Assembly (NCBI RefSeq): GCF_016056375.1 | Contig: NZ_JAEDAE010000002.1 | Span: 1 to 64,000 of the forward strand | From: Hymenobacter negativus | Lineage (GTDB): Bacteria > Bacteroidota > Bacteroidia > Cytophagales > Hymenobacteraceae | Direction: 5' to 3' | DNA: 64,000 bases | In this document: positions 9,287-17,457 of the stretch, one piece after another | Numbering within the stretch: position 1 is the first letter of the stretch | Layout of the letters: each line of letters begins with the position of its first letter | Notes under the pieces: generated by a model | Database searches by the model: none | Seen by the model: only the letters and a program-made list of their open reading frames with translations | Told to the model about the DNA's origin: nothing | Translations under genes and position numbers: made by a program

Positions 9287-10525
9287 ATGCGGAATCCGTT
9301 GGTTTTATGGTTGGTGCTGGCCGTGGTGGTGCTGGCCGAATGGTATGGGTATCAGGCAGTGCGCACGGTGACGCAGCACTTGTCGCCGGGGGCGCGGCGG
9401 GCGGCGGCCATCGGGTACTGGCTGGTCACGGTGGGCAGCTGGATGATTGCCGGCTGGGCGGGCTCGACCCGGCAATCGGGCAACATTCAACTCAAAAGCT
9501 ACCTCATGAGCCTGCCCGTACTGCTGCTGGGCGCCAAGCTGATAATGTTTATCCCGCTGCTGCTGGAAGATGTGACGCGCCTGGGGCGCTGGGCAGTGAG
9601 CGCGGCCACGCGCCCGGCGGGCACGGAGGCGGTGGCCATTCCGCGCAGCGAGTTTCTGGCCAAGCTGGCGCTGGGCATCGGGGCCATTCCGTTTGCGGCG
9701 CTGCTGTGGGGCATGGTGAAGGGCGGCACCGACTACACCGTGCGCCGCGTGACACTGCGCTACCCCAATCTGCCACCAGCATTCGACGGCTTCAAGCTGC
9801 TGCAAATCTCGGACCTGCACACCGGCAGCTTCAACTCGACGGAGCCGCTGGAGCGGGCCGTGGCTATGATAAACCGCCAGGGCGCCGACCTGATTCTGAT
9901 GACTGGTGACCTGGTGAACAACCGCGCCACCGAGGTAGAACCGCACATTCCGGCCCTGGCGGGCATCAAGTCCGAGCTACCCATTTTCTCCAGCCTCGGC
10001 AACCACGACTACGGCGACTACGTGGCCTGGGAAAGCCCCGCCGAGAAACGCGCCAACCTGGAACGCCTGATGCAGAACCACGCCAAAATGGGCTGGACGC
10101 TGCTCAACGACACCAGCCACACCATTGAGCGCGGAGGCGACAAAATCTGCATCCTGGGCATTCAGAACAGCAGCTCGCACGCCAACTTCCACACCTACGG
10201 CAACCTGCCCAAAGCCCACGCCACCAGTGGCGATGCGCCGTTTAAAATTCTGCTCTCGCACGACCCCTCGTACTGGGAAACCCACATTCTGAAGTACCCC
10301 GATATTGACCTGACCCTCAGCGGCCACACCCACGGCATGCAGTTTGGGGTGAACCTGCCTTTCATGAAATGGAGCCCCGTGCAATACGTGTACAAGCAGT
10401 GGGCCGGCCTGTACGAGCAGGGCCGCCAGAAGCTGTACGTGAACGTGGGCCTGGGCTTTCTGGGCTACCCGGGGCGGGTGGGTTTCCTGCCGGAAATCAC
10501 AGTATTTGAATTGCGGCGTGCTTAA
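9287..10525 (+). CDS. Membrane-anchored calcineurin-like metallophosphoesterase
   Basis: 412 residues. The first 150 contain about four hydrophobic segments, including WLVLAVVVLAEWYGY, a membrane pass near residue 40-60 and one near residue 75-90. The catalytic domain follows from about residue 165 with all metal-binding blocks: SDLHTG, TGDLVNN, LGNHDYGD, LSHDP and SGHTHGMQFG. This matches the YkuE-like phosphohydrolase group, dinuclear-metal enzymes often facing the envelope. The substrate is unknown; members are linked to lipid or UDP-diacylglucosamine-like phosphoesters. The next gene is separated by a strong terminator, so it is probably monocistronic. Confidence 0.9.
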   Translation: MRNPLVLWLVLAVVVLAEWYGYQAVRTVTQHLSPGARRAAAIGYWLVTVGSWMIAGWAGSTRQSGNIQLKSYLMSLPVLLLGAKLIMFIPLLLEDVTRLGRWAVSAATRPAGTEAVAIPRSEFLAKLALGIGAIPFAALLWGMVKGGTDYTVRRVTLRYPNLPPAFDGFKLLQISDLHTGSFNSTEPLERAVAMINRQGADLILMTGDLVNNRATEVEPHIPALAGIKSELPIFSSLGNHDYGDYVAWESPAEKRANLERLMQNHAKMGWTLLNDTSHTIERGGDKICILGIQNSSSHANFHTYGNLPKAHATSGDAPFKILLSHDPSYWETHILKYPDIDLTLSGHTHGMQFGVNLPFMKWSPVQYVYKQWAGLYEQGRQKLYVNVGLGFLGYPGRVGFLPEITVFELRRA

Positions 10526-10547
10526 CCAACGCTATATAAAAACACTG

Positions 10548-10590
10548 AACGTCCTGCTGCGCCGCGCCGAAGCAGGACGTTTCTTTTTTA
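10548..10590 (+). terminator. Rho-independent terminator
   Basis: 11-nt perfect arms (10548-10558 and 10571-10581) followed by TCTTTTTTA, 22 nt after the metallophosphoesterase stop. Confidence 0.9.
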
Positions 10591-10675
10591 GCGACGGTAA
10601 CATCCACGCCACCATCGCCGTAAAGCGCCCCCAAACCATTTTCGGTTTGCTTTTCAACCCCCTCTTTCTGAATTT

Positions 10676-11344
10676 ATGAAAAATTCCCTGTTGATTCTCG
10701 CCGGCGCTGCTGCCCTTTCCCTGGCTTCCTGCTCGCAGGAAAAAACCACTGAGGTGACCACCGCGCCCGCCGACGGTACCACGACTACGACGACTACCAC
10801 GACCACCGGCCCGATGACGGATGCCCAGATTGAGGCCCGTGCCCAGCAAATTGCCGATAAGATGGCGGCCAACATGAAAATCACGGACGAGGCCACGAAA
10901 ACCAAAATCCGCACCGTGTACGTGAACCGCTACAAGCGCATGAATGAAATGCGTACCAAATACACCACCGACACCACCGGCATGGCCGCCGCTATGCGCG
11001 ATGCCCGCGCCAGCGAAGACCAGGAATTCAAGGTGATTTTCGTGGACCCCACCCAGTACCAGGCCTACGAGTCGAGCCGCTCGACCTACGACGACAGCAA
11101 CTACTCGGACGATAACTCGGCCTCGTCGATGAGCGACACGGCTTCCAGCTCGATGGCTCCTTCGTCGTCGATGACCACCACGGAAAACACCACGACCACC
11201 ACGACCGACAACGGCACGGGCAGTGGCATGGCCACCGACGTGTCGAAGATGAAGGCCAAAGCCGATGACGGCAGCAAAATCAAGGTGAAGGAAAACGGCA
11301 AGGTGAAAACCAAGGACGCCGACGGCACCAAAGTGAAAAACTAA
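10676..11344 (+). CDS. Small lipoprotein with Thr/Ser-rich linkers and Lys-rich tail
   Basis: 222 residues of no recognised family. The signal peptide ends in a lipobox (LASC, Cys19), predicting a lipidated envelope protein. A threonine homopolymer (about residues 39-44) follows. A helical, charged middle region (about 48-130) then gives way to Ser/Thr/Asp-rich linkers. The tail (about 190-222) alternates lysine with hydrophobic or polar residues (KMKAKADDGSKIKVK type), which could bind nucleic acid, polyanionic glycans or the cell surface; that is inference. A similar tail ends the M16 peptidase at 57-3068. Confidence 0.8.
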   Translation: MKNSLLILAGAAALSLASCSQEKTTEVTTAPADGTTTTTTTTTTGPMTDAQIEARAQQIADKMAANMKITDEATKTKIRTVYVNRYKRMNEMRTKYTTDTTGMAAAMRDARASEDQEFKVIFVDPTQYQAYESSRSTYDDSNYSDDNSASSMSDTASSSMAPSSSMTTTENTTTTTTDNGTGSGMATDVSKMKAKADDGSKIKVKENGKVKTKDADGTKVKN

Positions 11345-11380
11345 GGGTTTGGTCGACGCAATCGGCCAAATCATCGCTGA

Positions 11381-11416
11381 AAAGCCCGCACCTGCAACGG
11401 TGCGGGCTTTTTTTGG
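11381..11416 (+). terminator. Rho-independent terminator
   Basis: 12-nt arms (AAAGCCCGCACC / GGTGCGGGCTTT) with a 6-nt loop and a run of seven T, placed 37 nt after the lipoprotein stop. Confidence 0.92.
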
Positions 11417-11460
11417 CTCGTTGGGTTGCTACTTTGTAGTAGCGTTGCGTTTAAGGATTA

Positions 11461-12159
11461 ATGGGTTTCGAAGTAAAGCATTGTTTGCTGGCCGTTTGGC
11501 CAAAGCTGGGCCGGGCGCTGGGCTTGCTGCTGGCGCTGTGGCTGCTGGCTAGCCGGGCGCAGGCCCAGCAGGCCCCCACGGTGCGCGTGAGCGGCAGCGT
11601 CTCGGAGGCCCACACCCGGCTGCCCATCCCCGGGGCTACGGTGCAGGTGGTGCGCACCAAGCGCGGCACGGTGACAACTACTACCGGCGATTTCAGCATC
11701 GACGCGCTGCCCACGGATACCGTTCTGTTTCGGGCGCTGGGCTATAAGGCGCAGCGCATGGCGCTGGGCGGCACGGGTTTGTCGCAGCTGGTGGTGCGCA
11801 TTCAGCTGGCCCGCGACAGTGTGCGGCTGGGCGATGTGCAGGTAGTGGGCGACCGGCCCGACCGCGCCATCATCAACCGGGCGCTGCGCAACATCAAGCG
11901 GCCCGCGCCGCCGGTGGTGAGTGGCGTGAAGCGCCCACCCAAGCCCAAACCGCTGTTTGCCGTGGATTCCACGGCTCCCAAAGCGCCCATTCCCACCATT
12001 GCCAGCCCCGTGAGCCTGCTCTACGACCAATTCTCGCGCGAGGGCAAGCAGCGCCGCAAAATGGAGCAGATAGAAGCCGAGCAGCGCGCTGAAAAAGCCC
12101 GCAAGGCCCGCGCCGAGTATAACAAGGCGTTTCTGGACAATCGCGGCTACCAGCCGTAA
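11461..12159 (+). CDS. Exported protein with carboxypeptidase-regulatory-like domain
   Basis: 232 residues. The signal peptide ends near residue 36 (ASRAQAQQ). A carboxypeptidase-D regulatory-like beta-sandwich spans about residues 40-120 (VSGSVSEAHTRLPIPGATVQV start, GDFSIDALPTDTVLFRALGYK core). Such domains usually begin TonB-dependent receptors in Bacteroidota, but here no barrel follows. The rest is proline-rich, then a charged helix (RKMEQIEAEQRAEKARKAR region) that may form a coiled coil. Similar short exported proteins are common in this phylum and uncharacterised. Strong terminators on both sides indicate a single-gene transcript. Confidence 0.8.
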   Translation: MGFEVKHCLLAVWPKLGRALGLLLALWLLASRAQAQQAPTVRVSGSVSEAHTRLPIPGATVQVVRTKRGTVTTTTGDFSIDALPTDTVLFRALGYKAQRMALGGTGLSQLVVRIQLARDSVRLGDVQVVGDRPDRAIINRALRNIKRPAPPVVSGVKRPPKPKPLFAVDSTAPKAPIPTIASPVSLLYDQFSREGKQRRKMEQIEAEQRAEKARKARAEYNKAFLDNRGYQP

Positions 12160-12216
12160 CTGCCGCAGCGTTTATCCGTTTGGGTGGGCCGCTGCCAAAA
12201 CCTATAAATAGTTGCT

Positions 12217-12257
12217 AAGAACGGTCATACCGCACAACGGTGATGACCGTTCTTTTT
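12217..12257 (+). terminator. Rho-independent terminator
   Basis: 12-nt perfect arms (12217-12228 and 12243-12254) with trailing T residues, 58 nt after the preceding stop codon. Confidence 0.88.
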
Positions 12258-12573
12258 GCGCCGCCTGGCAGGGTGCTGGCGCTACTAACGGCCAGCGTGG
12301 CGGCCTATTACCCTGGATGGCTTTGTTAGTTTATGTAAAAAATTTATATTTTAATTATTATAGTGCCTATTTATTGATTAACTAATTGATATGTAACGAG
12401 TAATAATACGGTGGTGATGCCGTAAAACTACGTGAGCTTACGAAAAGGTATTTCCACGCTGGAAAATAGGGGGGCTCGGCCGGTTGCTTTGTGTTGTCGA
12501 AAGCGCTAGATGACCGGCCCATACCGAAAAGCCGCAAACGAGTAGGTGCCCCATTGTTTTTTCTTGCTTTTTT
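12258..12573. other. AT-rich promoter-like spacer
   Basis: 316 nt before the unknown 532-residue gene. The part from about 12325 to 12415 is strikingly AT-rich for this genome (TTTATATTTTAATTATTATA type). No gene or clear consensus box was seen; it probably holds the promoter of the next gene and may be horizontally acquired with it. Confidence 0.45.
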
Positions 12574-14172
12574 ATGTCTACGTTCCGCGTTTACCTGCGC
12601 CGTCCTACTACCAAGGCGCCCATTTGGGATTGGTCCCAAACCGTGGTAGCTCCCAATGCTGATATCGCCATTGGCTACGCCTACAGCAGCTGGGTGAGCA
12701 GCCGGCCCTCGGTGCCGGTGCCACCCCTGAGCCAGTGCCAGTCCCAGGCCAACCAGGCCGGTGTCAGAGCCCGCACTATGCTACTGAGCGCCTCGTCGGA
12801 AACGCCGGCGCAGCAGGCCTTCATCAGCAACATCCAGAGCCAGGTGAGTAAGATGCTGGCCACCCAGCTCGACGGTGCTTTCAGCGTCGTGAGCTACCCA
12901 TCGGGCTTCAATTACGGCATCACCTATGGCAGCAATGCTTACTACAACCGGGCCACGCTGCAAGACATTGACACGCTGCTAGGCACGGACAGCAATGGCA
13001 ACCTCGACCTCACCGGGGCGGGCTTCTCAAACCTCTACGCCCAGATTATGCCGGCCGTTACGTTCTCGTTTTCGCAGCAGGACCAGCAAACGATGAACAA
13101 GCAGGACACCGCGGCTAGTGCTCAGATTGCCTCTATTCTCACTGAGTTTGAGAATGCCGGCGGGGTATACAGCAACCCGCTGCCGTTCGGGGGTAAGCTG
13201 CAGGATGTATTCAACCAGCTCACCAAGCAGTTCGGCAGCCTCAACAATATTCCCGATACGCTCAACGCGCTGCGCAATGCCATTGCCACCTACAAGTCGC
13301 AGGCCGGCGACAGCTACGCTCTGCACAACCGCTATTACGCGGCCACGGCCCGTATTGCCGCTGCCTTGGCCAATGTGCTGAAGCCCAGCGCCAGCAACGG
13401 CGGCATGCAGGTGAACAGCACCGACTACTACGCCGGCTTCACGCCCAACAAGCTGCCCACGGCCAACCAGCTCATTGGCGGCCTCAACACCACGGGCAAT
13501 GCCGTGGAAGTGACGGTGACGCTCAATAACTTTTCCTCCGAGTCGTCGCAACTGAGTATTGATGGTAGCACGGGATTCAGCTTCCCCATTGCCGATGTGC
13601 TGGACATCTCCTTCGGTGGTTCCGCTTCCTACAACTTGTCGCGCTACACTTCATCATCGTCGCAGGTCACGATGGACATTACCTACCCCGGCGTGACGCT
13701 GTTCGCCTCTATCCCGTCGGTGCTGTCGAGCGACAACAGCACGGGGTGGTACGCCAACGATATTCTGCAGGAAGTGGTAACCAAAACCGGCCAGGATGCC
13801 ACCGGCTACAAACTGCAGGGCTCGGAGTATAACGTAGCGGAGCTGTTTGGCCCTGGCAAGACCTTTTCGCGCCTCAAAACGTTCGTCATCAGCCAGATGC
13901 CGACCATCAAAATGACCTTCTCGGGTAGCGACACGAGCCAAATCGTGAGCGATTTCAAGGAGCAAACCTCCCTTTCGGTGAGTTTCCTGGGGTTGTTCTC
14001 GCTGGGCTCGGCCTCGCAAAGCTACTCGGTGCACAAAGTGGATACCACGTCCGTGGCCGGCTCGGTAATCCTCACCTTCGGTCCCCCTCAGGTGAGCGGC
14101 ACCATTCCGCTGCAGCAGCAGGTAGCTTATGTGTTGGGTGGTGTGGCTTCGTACCCGCCCGATAACATCTAA
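12574..14172 (+). CDS. Unrecognised 532-residue protein
   Basis: No family recognised. There is no signal peptide or membrane segment, so by sequence it is cytoplasmic or leaves by a non-Sec route. It begins MSTFRVYLRRPTTKAPIWDW. The first 330 residues are mixed and rich in Gln/Ala/Ser/Asn, with probable helices near 70-100 and 165-270. From about residue 305 the sequence is Ser/Thr-rich with alternating hydrophobic residues (VEVTVTLNNFSSESSQLSI, then ISFGGSASYNLSRYTSSSSQ), suggesting a beta-rich domain. It ends with a conserved-looking VAYVLGGVASYPP stretch. The size, composition and helical-then-beta plan could fit a self-assembling or pore-forming type of protein, but that is only a guess. 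Flanked by an AT-rich leader and a terminator, it stands alone. Confidence 0.75.
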   Translation: MSTFRVYLRRPTTKAPIWDWSQTVVAPNADIAIGYAYSSWVSSRPSVPVPPLSQCQSQANQAGVRARTMLLSASSETPAQQAFISNIQSQVSKMLATQLDGAFSVVSYPSGFNYGITYGSNAYYNRATLQDIDTLLGTDSNGNLDLTGAGFSNLYAQIMPAVTFSFSQQDQQTMNKQDTAASAQIASILTEFENAGGVYSNPLPFGGKLQDVFNQLTKQFGSLNNIPDTLNALRNAIATYKSQAGDSYALHNRYYAATARIAAALANVLKPSASNGGMQVNSTDYYAGFTPNKLPTANQLIGGLNTTGNAVEVTVTLNNFSSESSQLSIDGSTGFSFPIADVLDISFGGSASYNLSRYTSSSSQVTMDITYPGVTLFASIPSVLSSDNSTGWYANDILQEVVTKTGQDATGYKLQGSEYNVAELFGPGKTFSRLKTFVISQMPTIKMTFSGSDTSQIVSDFKEQTSLSVSFLGLFSLGSASQSYSVHKVDTTSVAGSVILTFGPPQVSGTIPLQQQVAYVLGGVASYPPDNI

Positions 14173-14217
14173 GTAAGCCCGCATGCCAGATGGCAACCAT
14201 CCGGCGCGTTTTACCCT

Positions 14218-14254
14218 AAAACCAAGCATTGCCCGGCGCAGTGCTTGGTTTTTA
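14218..14254 (+). terminator. Rho-independent terminator
   Basis: 10-nt arms (14218-14227 and 14242-14251; AAACCAAGCA / TGCTTGGTTT) followed by T residues, 45 nt after the unknown gene. Confidence 0.85.
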
Positions 14255-14322
14255 GCGTTTGGGGGCAGAGGCGCGCCGCGGGTTCCTGAACCCGCTTCGC
14301 GCCCTTCGCGTAAGCCCGGGGT

Positions 14323-15309
14323 ATGAGAATTGGGTATCCCTGCGTGAACGAGGCGATGGATTGCAGCTCTGGCAATACCTTCCGGCTGGCCTCCTATTCG
14401 GAAGAGCGACTGATTGCGGCGGTGACGGCTAATCTGGCTTGCCTGCGCCGCATGCTGGAGTGGAACGTGGCCCAGGGCCTGCTCTTTTTCCGCATCGGCT
14501 CCAGCATCGTGCCGTTTGGCTCGCACCCCATCAATACCTTTTCCTGGCAGGCACATTTTGCGGCCGATTTTCGGGCTATTGGCGACTACATCAAAGCCAA
14601 CAACCTGCGGGTGAGCTTTCACCCCGACCAGTTTGTGGTGCTGAATTCGCCCAGCCCCGATATTGTGCAGCGCAGCATCCAGGAACTGGTTTATCAGGGC
14701 TCGATGCTGGACTTGATGGGGCTCGACGGCACGGCCAAGCTCCAGATTCACGTAGGCGGGCTGTACGGCGAGCGGGAGTCGGCGATGATTCGCTTTGCCC
14801 AGGTGCACGCCACGTTGCCCGAAGCCGTGAAAGCCCGCGTAGTAATTGAAAACGATGACCGGCTTTTTCCCCTGCGCGACTGCCTGGAGCTGCACCAACT
14901 CACCGGCGTGCCCATCCTGTTCGATAATTTCCACCACGAATGCCTCAACCACGGCGAGTCCATGGCCGAGGCCCTGCGCCTGGCCGCTGCCACCTGGCAC
15001 CCCACCGCCGACGGCGTGCCGATGATGGATTACAGCTCGCAGGCGCTGGGCGAGCGCAAGGGCAAGCACACCGATGACCTGGTGGATGAGCGGTTTCGCG
15101 AGTTCCTCACCCACCTGCATGGCCTCGATTTCGATGTCATGCTGGAAATAAAAAACAAGGAAGCCAGTGCCCTGCGCGCCGTGGCCATCCTGCGAGAGCT
15201 GGGCCTGAGCCCTGCCGCGCCCAACCTACCCGTGCCGCCCCTGAACCTGCCGCCCGACCCCAATGCCCCCGCCAAAGCCAAGCGCGCCAATAAAGCCGTG
15301 AGTAAATAA
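14323..15309 (+). CDS. uvsE: UV damage endonuclease UvsE
   Basis: 328 residues. UvdE/UvsE TIM-barrel enzyme that nicks DNA 5' of UV photoproducts, an alternative to UvrABC. The opening MRIGYPCVNEAM, the RIGSSIVPFGSHP block, SFHPDQFVVLNSP, the QIHVGGLYG block, VIENDD, FDNFHHECLNHG and MLEIKNKE correspond to the conserved metal-binding His, Glu and Asp positions of the family. The last 35 residues are a proline- and lysine-rich extension outside the barrel. ATG at 14323. It is a DNA-protection gene fitting a radiation- and desiccation-tolerant lineage such as Hymenobacter. Confidence 0.93.
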   Translation: MRIGYPCVNEAMDCSSGNTFRLASYSEERLIAAVTANLACLRRMLEWNVAQGLLFFRIGSSIVPFGSHPINTFSWQAHFAADFRAIGDYIKANNLRVSFHPDQFVVLNSPSPDIVQRSIQELVYQGSMLDLMGLDGTAKLQIHVGGLYGERESAMIRFAQVHATLPEAVKARVVIENDDRLFPLRDCLELHQLTGVPILFDNFHHECLNHGESMAEALRLAAATWHPTADGVPMMDYSSQALGERKGKHTDDLVDERFREFLTHLHGLDFDVMLEIKNKEASALRAVAILRELGLSPAAPNLPVPPLNLPPDPNAPAKAKRANKAVSK

Positions 15310-15358
15310 TTAATTGCCCGCGCCAACCCACTCATTCACTAGTCCACCAACCCACCAC

Positions 15359-15712
15359 ATGAATACCGACCACCTCCTTGCCACCATCAGTGCCCTGCGC
15401 AACGGCCTCACAAGCCTGCCCCTAGGCTCGGCCATGGACAACACCGAAACCTGGCAGCACCAGTTTCTGCAAAGCGGCGAGCCCGGCCTGCAGGACATTG
15501 CCCGCGAAATCGGCAACCTGCAATCGTTGCTCACCAGCGGGGCACTGAGCGCGCATGCCATCGGCAATTCGCTTTCGATGCTGGGCAACCAGACCAGCGA
15601 AATCAGTGCTCAGGCCCCGGCCGACCTGAAAAAGCCCCTCACCGAGCTGGCCGACCTGCTGCGCCGCCACGGCGGCGACCTGCTGGCCCACGCCGAAAAG
15701 AGCAAGAAATAG
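15359..15712 (+). CDS. Small conserved-looking hypothetical protein
   Basis: 117 residues, no recognised family. It is predicted all-helical and amphipathic, with a double pattern of leucines (TISALRNGLTSLPLG, then LQDIAREIGNLQSLLTSG and LTELADLLRRHGGDLLAHAEK), no signal peptide and no cysteines. The ATG chosen follows a run of noncoding-looking codons. It lies 49 nt after uvsE and before a strong terminator, so it may be co-transcribed with uvsE. Confidence 0.7.
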   Translation: MNTDHLLATISALRNGLTSLPLGSAMDNTETWQHQFLQSGEPGLQDIAREIGNLQSLLTSGALSAHAIGNSLSMLGNQTSEISAQAPADLKKPLTELADLLRRHGGDLLAHAEKSKK

Positions 15713-15731
15713 CCGCTGGGTCTGATTCAGT

Positions 15732-15787
15732 ACCAGGCCTGAAAAAGCCCCGTCCGAAACATCGGGCGGGGCTTTTTCAGGCCTGGT
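15732..15787. terminator. Strong bidirectional terminator
   Basis: Perfect 21-nt inverted repeat (15732-15752 and 15767-15787) with both A and T runs, located between convergent genes. Confidence 0.93.
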
Positions 15788-15801
15788 GAAAGCCGGAAAA
15801 C

Positions 15802-16182
15802 CTAATTCTGGATGTTATTGCTGCTGGAGCTGCGGCGCGAGCGGCTGGGCGTCACCTCGGTAGACTGCCGACGGCGGCCGTCCTTGATGATGGGTTGTTC
15901 GCGGGTATCGGGCACGGCAGTGGGCGACATCTCCGGCGTGGCGGCCGGCGAGAAGCCGCGGTCGTCGAGCTGGCGGGTGGGCTGAGCGTCGCGGTCGGTA
16001 GGCGTGCGCTGCATATCGGGCGGCCCCTGAATGGTGCTTTGGTTGAGGGCCGGGTTTACGGGAGGCACGGTAGTCTGGCCCTGGCTGCCGCCGCGCACGG
16101 GGGCCGAGGGGTCGAAGGGCACGGTTTGGGCTTGGGCCGTGGCGGCAAGCAGCAGGCCGGCTAGTAAGAGGGAGTATTTCAT
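15802..16182 (-). CDS. Small exported proline-rich protein
   Basis: 126 residues. The signal peptide is residues 1-18 (LLLAGLLLAATAQAQ). The mature part is of low complexity: proline, glutamine, threonine and arginine rich (PVNPALNQS, MQRTPTDRDAQPTRQ), ending in an Arg/Ser cluster (SRSRRSSSSNN). No domain was recognised; it is predicted to be disordered in the periplasm. A terminator-separated exported neighbour follows upstream on the same strand. Confidence 0.7.
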   Translation of the reverse strand: MKYSLLLAGLLLAATAQAQTVPFDPSAPVRGGSQGQTTVPPVNPALNQSTIQGPPDMQRTPTDRDAQPTRQLDDRGFSPAATPEMSPTAVPDTREQPIIKDGRRRQSTEVTPSRSRRSSSSNNIQN

Positions 16183-16202
16183 GGTGGGAGGGGAAAGAGG
16201 CC

Positions 16203-16239
16203 AAAAAAAGCCGGCTGCTTCGGTTAGAAACAGCCGGCT
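16203..16239 (-). terminator. Rho-independent terminator of the Gly/Thr-rich gene
   Basis: Read on the minus strand: 9-nt arms (AGCCGGCTG / CAGCCGGCT at 16231-16239 and 16209-16217), then a run of seven T. Confidence 0.88.
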
Positions 16240-16274
16240 GACAACTTGTTACGGCGCTGAGCCGCAAAAAGTTA

Positions 16275-16622
16275 TTACATAGTGGACTTGCCTTTCATCT
16301 TGCCTTTGCCATTGGGCATAGTGCCTTTGGTTTTCATGCGACGGCCCGATGTGGAGCTCCCCGAAGTGGTGCCGGACGTGGAGCTCATGGTGCCGCTCGT
16401 GCTGGTGTTCATCGTGCCGGTGGTGGAGCCGCCGGTTGAGCCCGATGTCATGGCGCCACTGGCCGTGGTGCTGCCGGTAGTGGTACCCGTGGTGGTGCCC
16501 ATGGTGCCGCTGGTAGTGCCCGAGGTGGAGCCCATGGTGCCACCGGTGGTGGTTTGCGCGAAGGCGGCGTTGCTCAGGCCGAAAGTCAGTAAGGCGGCGA
16601 AAAGAATTTTGGTGGTTTTCAT
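16275..16622 (-). CDS. Exported Gly/Ser/Thr-repeat protein
   Basis: 115 residues. The signal peptide (residues 1-23, ending NAAFAQ) is followed by degenerate repeats of GTTSGTMG / STSGT type over about 65 residues. It then ends in a lysine-rich tail (RRMKTKG, GKGKMKGKS). It is predicted to be intrinsically disordered. It is a paralogue by composition and plan of the protein at 48997-49452, sharing the QTTTGG start of the mature part. The role is unknown; surface or desiccation-related roles are conceivable. Confidence 0.75.
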   Translation of the reverse strand: MKTTKILFAALLTFGLSNAAFAQTTTGGTMGSTSGTTSGTMGTTTGTTTGSTTASGAMTSGSTGGSTTGTMNTSTSGTMSSTSGTTSGSSTSGRRMKTKGTMPNGKGKMKGKSTM

Positions 16623-16834
16623 GGTGTCGGTTGAAAGTGTGGGAGTGAGAAGGCACTGCTGACTACGCAGCTTTTAAATAATACTGCCTTTACGGGTTGT
16701 GGGCCAGCTTTGGTTACAAAATAATTCGGGCAATTATTTTAAGCTCAACTGTTTACAATTGGAATAGGGCTAGAGTTATATGTAAAATTGCTTGTGTGAT
16801 TGGGGCGGTGGGTAAAAAATTATTGCCAGCCCCT

Positions 16835-16840
16835 TGTAAC
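16835..16840 (+). promoter_or_regulatory. Candidate ECF -35-like TGTAAC element
   Basis: TGTAAC lies 58 nt before the chosen sigma start, and the same hexamer stands 53 nt before the paralogous sigma gene (23054-23059). GTAAC/GAAC cores are typical of ECF promoters, so this may be an autoregulatory site. Based on only two instances. Confidence 0.3.
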
Positions 16841-16897
16841 CTTCCGCCGCGGGCGCGGTGTCCACATCCAAATACCCTCAAAAAACCTTCTGTCAGG

Positions 16898-17440
16898 TTG
16901 GACTCGCTTACGGATAATGCGCTGATGCTGCGGGTGAAAGCCGGCGACGTGGACCGAATGGGCCTGCTCTTCGAGCGCTACCATCGGCCGCTGTTTGGCT
17001 TCCTCTACCACATGCTGGGTCGGGCCGCCAGCTGCGATGACTTGGTGCAAACCGTGTTCTACCGCATGCTGAAATACCGCCACACCTTCACCGGCGATGG
17101 CGAGTTCCGCACCTGGATGTACCACCTGGCCCGCAACGTGCTGGCCGATTTCGTGAAGAAAAACCGCCACGCCGCCCACCACACCGACGTGGCCGAGATG
17201 GCCGAGCACCTGCCCGGCGGCATCAGCGCCGATGCCGGCCTGGAGCAGGCCCAGGACGTGGCCCAACTGCACCAAGCCCTGGACCGCCTCAGGCCCGAAG
17301 ACCGCGAAATACTAGTCCTGAGCCGGTTTCAGGAATTGAAATACACCGAAATAGCCCGCGTGCTGGGCACCACCGAAGGCGCGGTGAAAGTGCGCGTGCA
17401 CCGCGCCATGAATGTTGAAAACGACTTTCCTCCGCATTGA
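16898..17440 (+). CDS. ECF-type RNA polymerase sigma factor (cassette 1)
   Basis: About 180 residues. Region 2 has FERYHRPLFGFLYHML, DDLVQTVFYRMLKY and the FRTWMYHLARNVLADFVKK core-binding and -10 recognition helices. Region 4 ends with the helix-turn-helix LSRFQELKYTEIARVLGTTEGAVKVRVHRAM. The open frame continues upstream to 16697, but the match to its paralogue at 23112 and the poor upstream sequence point to the TTG at 16898 (MDSLTDNAL), so the start is uncertain. The anti-sigma gene begins 18 nt after the stop. It directs transcription of an envelope regulon, inferred from the linked exported proteins. Confidence 0.88.
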   Translation: MDSLTDNALMLRVKAGDVDRMGLLFERYHRPLFGFLYHMLGRAASCDDLVQTVFYRMLKYRHTFTGDGEFRTWMYHLARNVLADFVKKNRHAAHHTDVAEMAEHLPGGISADAGLEQAQDVAQLHQALDRLRPEDREILVLSRFQELKYTEIARVLGTTEGAVKVRVHRAMNVENDFPPH

Positions 17441-17457
17441 AAACTGACCCATCGCCC

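Noticed and set aside
16697..16897. Longer N-terminus for the first sigma factor
   Set aside because: The extension has no similarity to the paralogue and covers the probable promoter.
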